Notes under the pieces: model-generated | Told to the model about the DNA's origin: nothing | The model's input: only the letters and a program-made list of their open reading frames with translations | Databases searched by the model: none | In this document: positions 16,059 to 24,149 of the stretch, piece after piece | How positions within the stretch are numbered: the first letter of the stretch is position 1 | How the letters are laid out: each line of letters begins with the position of its first letter | Position numbers and translations under genes: made by a program | NCBI GenBank assembly: GCA_901538445.1 | Contig: LR594584.1 | Span: 1,592,885-1,656,884, forward strand | Length of the DNA stretch: 64,000 nucleotides | Direction: 5' to 3' | Origin: Gemmataceae bacterium | Lineage (GTDB): Bacteria; Planctomycetota; Planctomycetia; Gemmatales; Gemmataceae

Positions 16059-16514
16059 ATGGCGGACGCCGTCATTGACATTGTCGGCCAGGGCGACCTG
16101 CCGCTCGTCGTCGAACTGTACAACCAGGTGTTCCGGCCGGCGAAGACCATCGAGTCGTTCGCCCGGCGGTACCTGGGCCGGCACAACGTCCTCCAGATGG
16201 TCGCCCGCGTGAAGGACAAGCCGGCCGGGTTCTTCCTCGGGTTCGAGCTGAAGCCCGACACGTTTTTCGGCTGGTTCTACGGCGTGATGCCGGAGTTCCG
16301 GCGGATGGGCATCGGGTCGCAGCTGATGGAAGCGGCGCAGGGCTGGGCGGCGCAGAACGAGTACGAGACGTTCCGGCTCGAGTGCCACAACACGCACCGC
16401 CCGATGATGCACCTGGCGATCGAACTGGGGTACGACGTGGTCGGCATCCGCTGGGACGCCGACCGCGGCGACAACCTCGTGCTGTTCGAGAAGAGCCTCA
16501 CCGGCGGCCGGTAG
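16059..16514 (+). CDS. GNAT-family N-acetyltransferase
   Basis: A 151-residue acetyltransferase. The central GNAT strand and acetyl-CoA loop are visible (FYGVMPEFRRMGIGSQLMEAAQGWA, with R-R-M-G-I-G as the pyrophosphate loop). It is followed by FRLECHNTHRPMMHLAIELGYDVVGIRWD, typical of the family's C-terminal half. Substrate unknown. ATG 16059 gives the family's usual N-terminus. The AT-rich inverted repeat ends 24 bases upstream of the start, so any promoter or ribosome-binding region is compressed into that gap. Confidence 0.88.
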   Translation: MADAVIDIVGQGDLPLVVELYNQVFRPAKTIESFARRYLGRHNVLQMVARVKDKPAGFFLGFELKPDTFFGWFYGVMPEFRRMGIGSQLMEAAQGWAAQNEYETFRLECHNTHRPMMHLAIELGYDVVGIRWDADRGDNLVLFEKSLTGGR

Positions 16515-16596
16515 CGGCCGCGGCGCGGAACGTCCGGCCGCCGCTCCGCGGGCGTCCCGTGGGCGCGCCGGCCCAGCGACGCACCCACCGCCCGAC

Positions 16597-19500
16597 TCAC
16601 TTCCCCATCGACTTCACCCACTCGCGGAGCAGCGCCGCGCCGGCCTCGTCCACGCGGTTCGACGACATCGGCGGCATCTGCCCGGGGCCGCGGAGCCCGG
16701 CCCGGTGGACCAGCAGGCTCCGCTCGGGCGCGCCCGGCACCAGCAACCTCGCGTCCTTGAGGTCGAACGTGGTGTGGACCGGCTTCACGTCGGTCACCCG
16801 CATCTTGTCGAGCGCCGTGGTGAACTCCAGTTCCATCAGCGCGTTGCCGCCGCCGGCCTCGACGTGGCACGACGAGCAGTTGGCGTGCAGCCACGACTTC
16901 GCACGCGCCTCGAGCGGCTGCGACTTGTCGAGCGGGTCCACGAGCGCTTTCGTGAGGGCCGGGGCGCGCGTCAGGAGCGTGGTCGGCTTCGGGGCGCGCT
17001 GGTCGGGCAGCGGCAGCGCGTCGGCCGGGATGCGGCCCTTCACGTCCGCGTACCAGTCGGCCTTGAGCATCCCGAGGTGCTCGAACTCGCGGATCTGGTT
17101 GTCGGTGCGGCCGCTCGGGTAGGTGTGCGTCTTGTTCATCTGCACCTCGCACAGCCCGAGGACGTAGTTCTGCGCCCGGCTGTGGCACACCATGCACTCG
17201 GCCCGGCTCGGGTAGTGCCACACCTGCTTCCGCTCGCCGGCCGCGGTCTTCACGGTGAACTCCTTGTCGAGTCCTTTCGCGTCAACGAGCGTGGCGTCGG
17301 TGCCGTCGTCGTTCCACAGGTAGCTGTACCCGTACCACTCGCCGGCCTGCTTCGTCATGAACCGCGTCTCGATCCACTTGCGGGTGCGCGCGTCGCCCTC
17401 GGTGGTGTCGAGCGCGAAGCTCTTGACGAGCACGGTCCTGTCCGGGAAGTTCCACCCGCGGTTGCCGGTGAGCCCGATCCGCTCGCCCGGCGGCAGCGCG
17501 ACGAACCGCTCCTTGTGCATCCCGTCGGACCAGAACGACGCGTTCACCGAGTACGGCACGACGCCCGCCTTCACCTTGTGCCCCTTCACAGAGTCGAACA
17601 GGCCGCTCGCGGAGAGCGTCTTCGGGAACCCGGTGTCGGCTCTGTCGGTGTTGGGGACGAGCGTGAAGAACCCGCCGTCGCCCTTGCCGCTGTGGTGGCA
17701 GATGAGCAACTCTCCGTCGGCGTCGAGCGAAAACGCGGTGATCTTCAGCGTGGTGATGGCGACCTTTTTGTGCCACACGATCGCCTTGCCGTCGTGCTTC
17801 ACCGCCCAGATGTGCCCGGTGCTGTAGTCCCCGTAGACGTACGCGCCCTGGAGGCCCGGGAGCTTGCTGCCGTGGTACACGACGCCGCCGGTGAGCGACC
17901 GCGCCTCGGAGTGGTGGTGCTCGACGGTCGGCTTCACCACCGGCGTCGGCCCGAGCTTGCGCTCGGGGTAGAACGGGTGGCTCCCCTCGGTCACGCTCCA
18001 CCCGTAGTTGTCGCCCTTCTGCACGAGGTGCGCGTACTCCCACAGGTCCTGCCCGTTCTGGCCGAGCCAGAGCTGCCTCGTCTTCGCGTCGAACGTGATC
18101 CGCCACGGGTTGCGGAGCCCGTAGGCCCACGTCTCGGGTACGAACCGCGTGTCGCCGACGTAGGGGTTGTCCTTCGGGACGCTGTACGCCTTGCCGCCGG
18201 CCGGCTTATCCACGTCGATGCGGAGGACCTTCGCGAGCAGCAGGTCGGTGCGCTGGCCGGTGACGTTCGTGTCCGAGTCCGACGTGCCGTCGCCGCTGGT
18301 GACGTACATCAGCCCGTCGCTGTCGAAGCAGATCGCGCACCCGTTGTGCCCGTCCGATTCCCAGTCGATGATGGTCGCCGCGGTCTTCGTGTCGATGGCG
18401 AACGGCGGCTTCGTGGTCATCGTGTACCGCGTGACGAACGAGCGCTTCGTCTTGTGCCCCTCGCTCTTCCCGTTCCAGCCGAAGTAGACGTAGCCGTTCT
18501 CGGCGAACTTCGGGTGGAACGCGATGTCGTAGGCGGTGCCCTCGCCCGGCGTGTCGAACAGCTTCACCGCGTCGGCGTCTTTCGCGCCGGGCTTCAGCGG
18601 GAACAGCGAGACGGCCGTCGGCCCGTAGCTCCGCGGCTGGGTGATGAGCAGCGCCTCGGCGCTGCCGGGGATGCGTGCCACCTGGATCGGGAACTCGGGC
18701 CGGTAGTCGGTCATCACCCGGGCGGCCTTGAACGGCGGGGGCGGGTCCGGGAACCCGACGACGGTGCTGGTCGTGAGCGGCTCGCGCTTGTCGATGCCGT
18801 AGCTCTTCGGGTCGGCCTCCACGAACGTCACGGTTGCGTAGTCCTCGGTCTGGTGGAAGAACGGCGGGATCTTGCGCTTCGTGATCGGCGCGACGCACGA
18901 GTACTCCTCCTCCTTCCACCCCTTGTGGTAGTCGAACCGGCACAAGTTGAGTTTCCACGCCTCACCCACGACCGGCCGGCCGCCGGTGCGCGAGAAGTCG
19001 GTCCACGGGATGCGGCCCTCGACGCTCCAGCCCTGGTCGGCGTCGTCGCGCTTGTTGAGCGTGCCGCGGAGCTTCACTCTCGCGTCGATGTGGAACGTGC
19101 CCTTCTTGCTGTCCGGGCCGATCGTGTCGAGGTGGTACTTCGGGTAGAAGGCGTCGAACTTGGTGCCGGCGGCGCTGACCTGGAACTCGTAGTACCCGGT
19201 CCTGTCGGCGTCGGGCCGGAGGAACAGCTCGAACACGTCGTTCTTCCACAGGTCGCCGTCGTGCTCCTTGACGTCGGCGAACAGGTCGCCGTCGTCCATG
19301 TCCGCGAAGAAGTACAGATACTCGCGGTCCCACAGGAGCTTCGCGACGGTCTTCGAGCGGGCCATGCGGGCCTTGTCGCCGAGCCACGGGAGGTGGAAGG
19401 CGTCGATCGCCTCGGCGGTCTTCCACGCGGGTTCGTCGGCGGCACCGTCGAGTGTCACGGGCGTGTCGGTGAACCGGCACTCGAACGCGGCCGGCGGCTT

Positions 19501-19629
19501 CTGCTTGAGCGGCTCGGGAACCGGGTACTCGGCGGCACTGGCGAGCCGGGGGCGCACCCCACCGGGTGCGAGGACGACCGCGACGACGAGCGCGCCGGCG
19601 ACGAGGGCGAGGAGGTGGGAGCGACGCAT
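16597..19629 (-). CDS. Exported CBM9 - sugar dehydrogenase - cytochrome c fusion
   Basis: A 1,010-residue protein with a signal peptide (MRRSHLLALVAGALVVAVVLAPGG). Order of domains: a CBM9/DOMON-like sugar or heme-binding domain (about 37-235, VTLDGAADEPAWKTAEAIDAF ... NDVFELFLRPDAD); a glucose/sorbosone dehydrogenase-like beta-propeller (about 260-690, GLRNPWRITFDAKT, GDNYGWSVTEGSHP); then a cytochrome-like region with C812-x2-C815-H816 and C918-x2-C921-H922. It probably oxidises or senses a sugar outside the cytoplasm and passes electrons to heme. The propeller substrate is unknown. Both heme motifs are intact. Such very long fusions are common in planctomycetes. Confidence 0.88.
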   Translation of the reverse strand: MRRSHLLALVAGALVVAVVLAPGGVRPRLASAAEYPVPEPLKQKPPAAFECRFTDTPVTLDGAADEPAWKTAEAIDAFHLPWLGDKARMARSKTVAKLLWDREYLYFFADMDDGDLFADVKEHDGDLWKNDVFELFLRPDADRTGYYEFQVSAAGTKFDAFYPKYHLDTIGPDSKKGTFHIDARVKLRGTLNKRDDADQGWSVEGRIPWTDFSRTGGRPVVGEAWKLNLCRFDYHKGWKEEEYSCVAPITKRKIPPFFHQTEDYATVTFVEADPKSYGIDKREPLTTSTVVGFPDPPPPFKAARVMTDYRPEFPIQVARIPGSAEALLITQPRSYGPTAVSLFPLKPGAKDADAVKLFDTPGEGTAYDIAFHPKFAENGYVYFGWNGKSEGHKTKRSFVTRYTMTTKPPFAIDTKTAATIIDWESDGHNGCAICFDSDGLMYVTSGDGTSDSDTNVTGQRTDLLLAKVLRIDVDKPAGGKAYSVPKDNPYVGDTRFVPETWAYGLRNPWRITFDAKTRQLWLGQNGQDLWEYAHLVQKGDNYGWSVTEGSHPFYPERKLGPTPVVKPTVEHHHSEARSLTGGVVYHGSKLPGLQGAYVYGDYSTGHIWAVKHDGKAIVWHKKVAITTLKITAFSLDADGELLICHHSGKGDGGFFTLVPNTDRADTGFPKTLSASGLFDSVKGHKVKAGVVPYSVNASFWSDGMHKERFVALPPGERIGLTGNRGWNFPDRTVLVKSFALDTTEGDARTRKWIETRFMTKQAGEWYGYSYLWNDDGTDATLVDAKGLDKEFTVKTAAGERKQVWHYPSRAECMVCHSRAQNYVLGLCEVQMNKTHTYPSGRTDNQIREFEHLGMLKADWYADVKGRIPADALPLPDQRAPKPTTLLTRAPALTKALVDPLDKSQPLEARAKSWLHANCSSCHVEAGGGNALMELEFTTALDKMRVTDVKPVHTTFDLKDARLLVPGAPERSLLVHRAGLRGPGQMPPMSSNRVDEAGAALLREWVKSMGK

Positions 19630-19738
19630 GGAGAATTCCGGAGGGATGAACCAGGCGGGATCACCGCATCGTACCGGTTCGGTGGGCCGGAGGGAACCGG
19701 GTGGTTCGAGAAGGTGAGAACGCCGCACGCCTCGCCCA

Positions 19739-19845
19739 CCCGGGGCGTTGCCCCGGGCTGAGATTGTCCGACCCCGTCGGGGTCGGCTTCGGTACCTTGC
19801 AGGCTGAAAGCCTGCGACAACCTGAGCCCGGGGCAACGCCCCGGG
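19739..19845. repeat. Three-stem intergenic repeat
   Basis: The 308-bp gap 19630-19937 is mostly non-coding and holds this structure. An outer stem of 30 bases (19739-19768 with 19816-19845, 28 of 30 paired) encloses two inner hairpins, 19767-19786 (CCGACCCCGTCGGGGTCGG core) and 19799-19815 (GCAGGCTGAAAGCCTGC). Together they fold as a cruciform or three-way junction. Confidence 0.8.
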
Positions 19846-19937
19846 GTCCGAATGGCGTCGCGGTCACCCGGGCCAGCAATGCAAGAACCCGGCGTCGCCG
19901 CCGGGTTCCGCGTGGTCGTCGTGTTGTCGGCACCCCG

Positions 19938-20807
19938 TCACTTCCCGGCGACGGCCCCCACCGCCACCCGCGTCACCCCGGGCACCTTCTGGAGCTTCTC
20001 GGCGAAGTCCCAGGCGTCGGCCGCGTGCGGGGCGGCCCCGACGATGACCAGCACCCCGTCGCGGACCTCGACCCGCAGGCCCGCGAACCGGGCCTCGGTC
20101 CGCCGCACGCCGTCGATCACCGTGCCCAGGTCGCCGCGGTTCGCCGTGAGCGCCCCCGGGGCCGGGGCGGGCGGGGCCGACGGACCGGCCGCCGGGCGGA
20201 CCGGCTCGCCCAGCACGTTGTCCTCCATCGACGGCTTGCGGACCACCACCGGGTTCGCCGGGTCGGCGGTGGCCATCAGGGTGTTCGGCACCGTCGGGGC
20301 CACGGTGCCGGTGAGCACCCCCGGGAGGTCGAACAGCGCGGGCCGCTGCGGGAGCTGCGACACCATCTTGTCGGCGAGCGGCCCCTGGAGCGGGTCCGGG
20401 CCGGCCGACACGAAGCAGTTGTTCCGCACGTCGGCGATCCCGGGCACCGAGCGGAGCACCTCCTCGATCCGCTTGGCCTGCCGCGGCCCGCTGACCGCCC
20501 CGCCCACCACCGCGACCCGGTTCACGATGCTGACGACGACGTTGACCCCCTTCAGGTCGCGGTCCGCGTCGATGGCCGCGAGGGCCGTGCGGGCGAGGGC
20601 GACCTCGGCGAGGCGGGCGGCGTCGGCAGAGCCCGCCGGGGCCGACGCCGGCACCGGCAGGGGCTCGGGGCCGGCGAACACCCCCGTTGCCGCCGGGGCG
20701 AACCGGACGGCGAGGCCGACCCCGGCGGCCGCCGCGAGGGCGAGGGGCACCGCAAACGGGAACCGTGTGCGGCGGGTCTGCGGGGCGTCAACGGGGTGCT
20801 GGCTCAT
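19938..20807 (-). CDS. Membrane-anchored BON-domain protein
   Basis: A 289-residue protein with one N-terminal membrane segment (FAVPLALAAAAGVGLAV). Two BON-like domains follow, one near residues 70-135 (DADRDLKGVNVVVSIVNRVAVVGGAVSGPRQAKRIEEVLRSVPGI) and one at the C-terminus (ARFAGLRVEVRDGVLVIVGAAPHAADAWDFAEKLQKVPGV), joined by a Pro/Ala-rich linker. BON domains are thought to bind membranes or peptidoglycan-related ligands; the role here is unknown. The downstream side carries the three-stem repeat. Confidence 0.82.
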   Translation of the reverse strand: MSQHPVDAPQTRRTRFPFAVPLALAAAAGVGLAVRFAPAATGVFAGPEPLPVPASAPAGSADAARLAEVALARTALAAIDADRDLKGVNVVVSIVNRVAVVGGAVSGPRQAKRIEEVLRSVPGIADVRNNCFVSAGPDPLQGPLADKMVSQLPQRPALFDLPGVLTGTVAPTVPNTLMATADPANPVVVRKPSMEDNVLGEPVRPAAGPSAPPAPAPGALTANRGDLGTVIDGVRRTEARFAGLRVEVRDGVLVIVGAAPHAADAWDFAEKLQKVPGVTRVAVGAVAGK

Positions 20808-21088
20808 GTTCGACCTCGCGGTCTCGGGGGGCGGCCGAAGGATCGGTACGACTCGCCCGGTCCCAGTTCCGACACCGTATTCTCAGTCAGGAAACGCAGT
20901 GGCGGTATCGGGCTTGAGTCAAAATTACAAAACCCCCTGCCCCGACCGTTCCGTGCGCGGCGCAGGGGGAACGGCGTCCGGTCCGCGAAGGGGTTCCGCC
21001 TGGGCAAGCTGTGCCGCGCCGGGCCTCTGCCAGCGACGCGCCAGCGGGTAGAATCGCGGCACGCAACCGATCACCAACGGGGTTCGTG

Positions 21089-21406
21089 ATGTCTGTTTCG
21101 ATGGGGCTTCGGAACCGCGTCACGGGTGCGTACCGCTATGTTCCCGTTGCGACCGCGTGGGGATTCCTGGACGAGTGGCTGCCACTGTGCCGACGGTACG
21201 GGCTGTCGCACGTCGCAGAGTTTTCGGGCGGCGCGCTCTGCCCTGTTCCCCTCGAACTGATCCCCGAGATCGTGCGAGAACTCGGCGTCCTCGCAGAAGC
21301 CGTGATCGCGGAACCGGGTCACGAGTGGATGGCCGAACGCATTGCGGAGATCCTGAAGGCGTTCGCGGAAACCGACCCCGCGGAGTGGGAATACGACTTC
21401 GGCTGA
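21089..21406 (+). CDS. Hypothetical protein
   Basis: A 105-residue protein starting MSVSMGLRNRVTGAYRYVPVATAWGFLDEWLP. No known family recognised. The helix-rich C-terminus (LELIPEIVRELGVLAEAVIAEPGHEWMAERIAEILKAFAET) is amphipathic. The start is taken at 21089 because the sequence upstream of it in the same frame is low in coding character. Convergent with the small gene at 21454-21735. Confidence 0.6.
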   Translation: MSVSMGLRNRVTGAYRYVPVATAWGFLDEWLPLCRRYGLSHVAEFSGGALCPVPLELIPEIVRELGVLAEAVIAEPGHEWMAERIAEILKAFAETDPAEWEYDFG

Positions 21407-21453
21407 ATGACTGTCGCTTACCTCGCAATTGCCCTGAGCTTGTGCGCCACGCG

Positions 21454-21735
21454 CTACTTGCCCGCTTCCGGAGGAAGGCCGAACTCCTTCTTCAGTTCGG
21501 TAGCTAACTCTGCGAGCGACCTGCCCGGGACACCGGCCTTCATCTCCGCGATGGACCGGCGCAGCGCCTCCAGGTGCTCCTCGTACGTGTCCGTGGGTGG
21601 CGGCGGCACCCGGGCCAACTCGTCCCACAGGTCGCTGTCGGCGTCCGCGAGTTCCACCCGCAATCGGGCGCCGTCGGGCGGCGGGGGGCCGTCGAACACC
21701 AGCACCCCGTTCACCACGGTGCCTTCAATGATCAT
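21454..21735 (-). CDS. Orphan antitoxin-like small protein
   Basis: A 93-residue protein. The N-terminal strand-turn-strand MIIEGTVVNGVLVFDGPPPPDGARLRVEL resembles the AbrB/DUF104-like start of several antitoxin families. The helical tail (YEEHLEALRRSIAEMKAG ... ELATELKKEFGLPPE) is typical of toxin-binding segments. No toxin gene is adjacent, so it is an orphan or has a different role. ATG 21735 is chosen over an upstream in-frame ATG. Confidence 0.6.
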   Translation of the reverse strand: MIIEGTVVNGVLVFDGPPPPDGARLRVELADADSDLWDELARVPPPPTDTYEEHLEALRRSIAEMKAGVPGRSLAELATELKKEFGLPPEAGK

Positions 21736-21870
21736 CTCCGACTCCTCACGTGATGAGGTCGATGCTACCACACTTCTTCGCGGTCGAGAACGCCGCCTGC
21801 TCGCCTCCCATCTCCCCCGGCCTTACAATCTCGGCACGCTTCCCGTTCCTTTCCCGCAGGGAGTTCGACT

Positions 21871-23055
21871 GTGCCTACCAACGGATCACTCAACCGCAAG
21901 CTCCGCATGGGCCTCATCGGCGGCGGCCAGGGCGCGTTCATCGGCCGGGTCCACGCCACCGCGGCGGTCATGGACAACCGGGCCGCGCTCGTCGCGGGCG
22001 CGCTGTCGAGCGACCCCGCCAAGGCCAAGGCTTCCGCGCCCGACTACGACATCCCCGCCGACCGCGCGTACTCCTCCTACAAGGAGATGGCCGAGGCCGA
22101 GAAGATGCGGCCCGACGGCGTGGACTTCGTCAGCGTCGCCACCCCGAACCACACCCACTTCGAGATCGCCAAGACGTTCGTCGAGGCCGGGTACAACGTG
22201 ATCTGCGACAAGCCGATGACGTTCGACCTCGCCCAGGCCGAGGAGCTGCTCAAGGTCGTCGAGAAGTCCGGCGTCGTGTTCGCCGTGTCGCACAACTACA
22301 CCGGGCACCCACTCGTGCGGCAGGCCCGCGAGATGGTGCTCAACGGCGAACTCGGCGAGATCAACGCGATCCGCGCCCGGTACATCCAGGGGTGGCTCCG
22401 CACCCGGCTGGAGAGCAGCGACCAGAAGCAGGCCAAGTGGCGGACCGACCCGAAGCAGTCGGGCATCGCCGGGTGCTTCGGCGACATCGGCACCCACGCC
22501 TACAACCTCGGCCGGTACATCACCGGGCTGCTCCCGAAGGACATCTCGTGCGTGCTGGCCACGTTCGAGCCGGGCCGGGCGCTCGACGACTACGGCACCG
22601 CCCTCATCCGGTTCGAGAACGGCGCGCTCGGCACCGTGACCGCCAGCCAGATCACCCACGGCCGCGAGAACGACGTCATCATCGAGGTGGACGGCACCAA
22701 GGCGTCGCTCGAGTGGCACCAGGAGAACCCGAACCAGATGATCGTGCGGAAGAACGGCGAGCCGCACCGCATCTACACCCGCGGCGGCGGCGGGCTCGGC
22801 GGCGCGGCGAGCGCGGCCACCCGCATCCCGAGCGGCCACCCGGAGGGCTACCTCGAAGCGTTCGCCAACGTGTACACCGCCGCCTTCGACGCGATGGCGA
22901 AGCGGGCCGCCGGCGAGAAGTTCGAGACGGTCAACACCGTGTACCCGAACATCTACGACGGCGTCGAGGGGATGCTGTTCATCACGCAGTGCGTCGCGAG
23001 CAGCAAGGACAACGGCCACTGGCTCCCGTTCAAGCACCCGAAGCTCCGCAAGTAA
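21871..23055 (+). CDS. Gfo/Idh/MocA-family oxidoreductase
   Basis: A 394-residue NAD(P)-dependent oxidoreductase. The Rossmann fold starts LRMGLIGGGQGAFIGRVHATA, with SVATPNHTHFEIAKTFVEAGYNVICDKPMTFDL, where the conserved EKP-type lysine is present as DKP. The C-terminal sheet domain contains GIAGCFGDIGTHAYNLGRYI, typical of the family, with the H residue in the catalytic position. These enzymes act on sugars or inositols, and the exact substrate is unknown. The start is GTG 21871. No signal peptide is seen. A 27-32 base inverted repeat follows 29 bases after the stop. Confidence 0.9.
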   Translation: MPTNGSLNRKLRMGLIGGGQGAFIGRVHATAAVMDNRAALVAGALSSDPAKAKASAPDYDIPADRAYSSYKEMAEAEKMRPDGVDFVSVATPNHTHFEIAKTFVEAGYNVICDKPMTFDLAQAEELLKVVEKSGVVFAVSHNYTGHPLVRQAREMVLNGELGEINAIRARYIQGWLRTRLESSDQKQAKWRTDPKQSGIAGCFGDIGTHAYNLGRYITGLLPKDISCVLATFEPGRALDDYGTALIRFENGALGTVTASQITHGRENDVIIEVDGTKASLEWHQENPNQMIVRKNGEPHRIYTRGGGGLGGAASAATRIPSGHPEGYLEAFANVYTAAFDAMAKRAAGEKFETVNTVYPNIYDGVEGMLFITQCVASSKDNGHWLPFKHPKLRK

Positions 23056-23084
23056 GTGCGTCCTGCCCTGTCGTAATCTTGGAC

Positions 23085-23155
23085 TCCTGCGAGCGGCGTC
23101 AGCCCGCCGGTTGAGCGCCGAGCACCGGCGGGCTGACGCCGCGCCGCTCGCAGGA
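23085..23155. repeat. Intergenic inverted repeat, family A (GCGAGCGGCG...)
   Basis: Arms 23085-23111 and 23124-23155 are inverse copies except for five extra bases in the right arm. It shares its sequence with the repeats at 44988-45055, 46145-46174 and 49270-49344. It lies between two same-direction genes. Confidence 0.8.
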
Positions 23156-23203
23156 TTTCGACAGAGTGAGGCCTGGTACTTCCCCATTCCGTTGGAGTGC
23201 GCC

Positions 23204-24052
23204 ATGCAGTTCGTTCGCCTCGCGGCCGGTGTGCTGTGCGGGCTCGGCCTCCTCTCGGCCGCCGGTCGGGGGGGACAAGCCCCGAAGGCCGAGAAGCCCG
23301 ACGTCATCGTTTCCGACCTCACCGTGGACGGCGACGACCTCGTGCTGGAGGTGCAGAACCAGGGGCCGGGCGCGGCCAGGAAGGGCGCAAAGGTCGAGGC
23401 CGTGTTCACCGGCAGCACCACGACCAAGGTGAAGGACAAGGCAACGGGCAAGGACAAGGTCGTCGCCACGCCGTTCTCGGTCACCGTTCCCGTGCCGGTG
23501 CCGGTCGAGCCGCTCACGCTGGAGAAGATCAAGCTCCCGATGGCGAAGCTCGGGGTCAAGGAGGGGCACAAGCTCACCGAACTGGTGACCGTTACCCTCG
23601 ACCCGAAGAAGACGCTCGCCGAGGAGCGGCCGGGCAACAACACGTTCCACCGGCAACTCGACCTGGTCGGCAACCAGATCAAGCCGAAGCGGGCCGGGTA
23701 CGAGGGCGGGACCGAACTGCCCGACCTCGTGGTCACCGACGTGGTTCACGACGGGCCGTACCTGCGGGTCCACTACACGAACGCCGGGAAGGGCGCGACC
23801 GGGGCTGACTTCCTCATCGAGGTCCGCTCGGGGAAGCTGTCGTTCGGCGGCAACTCGTACTACCGGTTCCAGGTGCCGCCGCCGGGGGAGGAGACGAAGA
23901 GCGGCGGGTTCACGCTCGGGCTGATCGGGCTCAAGCCGGGGACAGAGGCCGACGTCGAGGTCGTCATCGACCCGGAGAACCGCGTCCGCGAGACCGACAA
24001 GAAGAACAACACGTTCAAGAAGAAGGTCGTGATCGCCGCCGAGAAGAAGTAG
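23204..24052 (+). CDS. Exported CARDB-domain protein
   Basis: A 282-residue protein with signal peptide MQFVRLAAGVLCGLGLLSAAG. Two CARDB-type immunoglobulin-like domains are visible. The first (about 35-170) holds PDVIVSDLTVDGDDLVLEVQNQGPGAA. The second (about 175-282) holds LPDLVVTDVVHDGPYLRVHYTNAGKGA and ends in NRVRETDKKNNTF. CARDB domains mediate adhesion or extracellular contacts. The gene is bracketed on both sides by different intergenic inverted repeats (family A at 23085-23155, family B at 24081-24144). Confidence 0.85.
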   Translation: MQFVRLAAGVLCGLGLLSAAGRGGQAPKAEKPDVIVSDLTVDGDDLVLEVQNQGPGAARKGAKVEAVFTGSTTTKVKDKATGKDKVVATPFSVTVPVPVPVEPLTLEKIKLPMAKLGVKEGHKLTELVTVTLDPKKTLAEERPGNNTFHRQLDLVGNQIKPKRAGYEGGTELPDLVVTDVVHDGPYLRVHYTNAGKGATGADFLIEVRSGKLSFGGNSYYRFQVPPPGEETKSGGFTLGLIGLKPGTEADVEVVIDPENRVRETDKKNNTFKKKVVIAAEKK

Positions 24053-24080
24053 GGGCGAGCGGCACCGTCTCGGGGGTATT

Positions 24081-24144
24081 GGCGAGCCGTGTGTGTCCAC
24101 ACACGGGCGGAGCGCCACCCGTGTGTGGACACACACGGCTCGCC
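24081..24144. repeat. Intergenic inverted repeat, family B (GGCGAGCCGTGTGTGTC...)
   Basis: Perfect 27-base arms 24081-24107 and 24118-24144 around a 10-base loop, between convergent CARDB and glgX genes. Same family as 46187-46250. Might serve as a bidirectional terminator. Confidence 0.88.
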
Positions 24145-24149
24145 CCGCG

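Noticed and set aside
16705-19761. Long plus-strand open frame opposite the CBM9-dehydrogenase gene
   Set aside because: The translated sequence is a low-complexity Arg/Val/Leu-rich mirror of a real gene with clear domains on the other strand, typical for GC-rich DNA.
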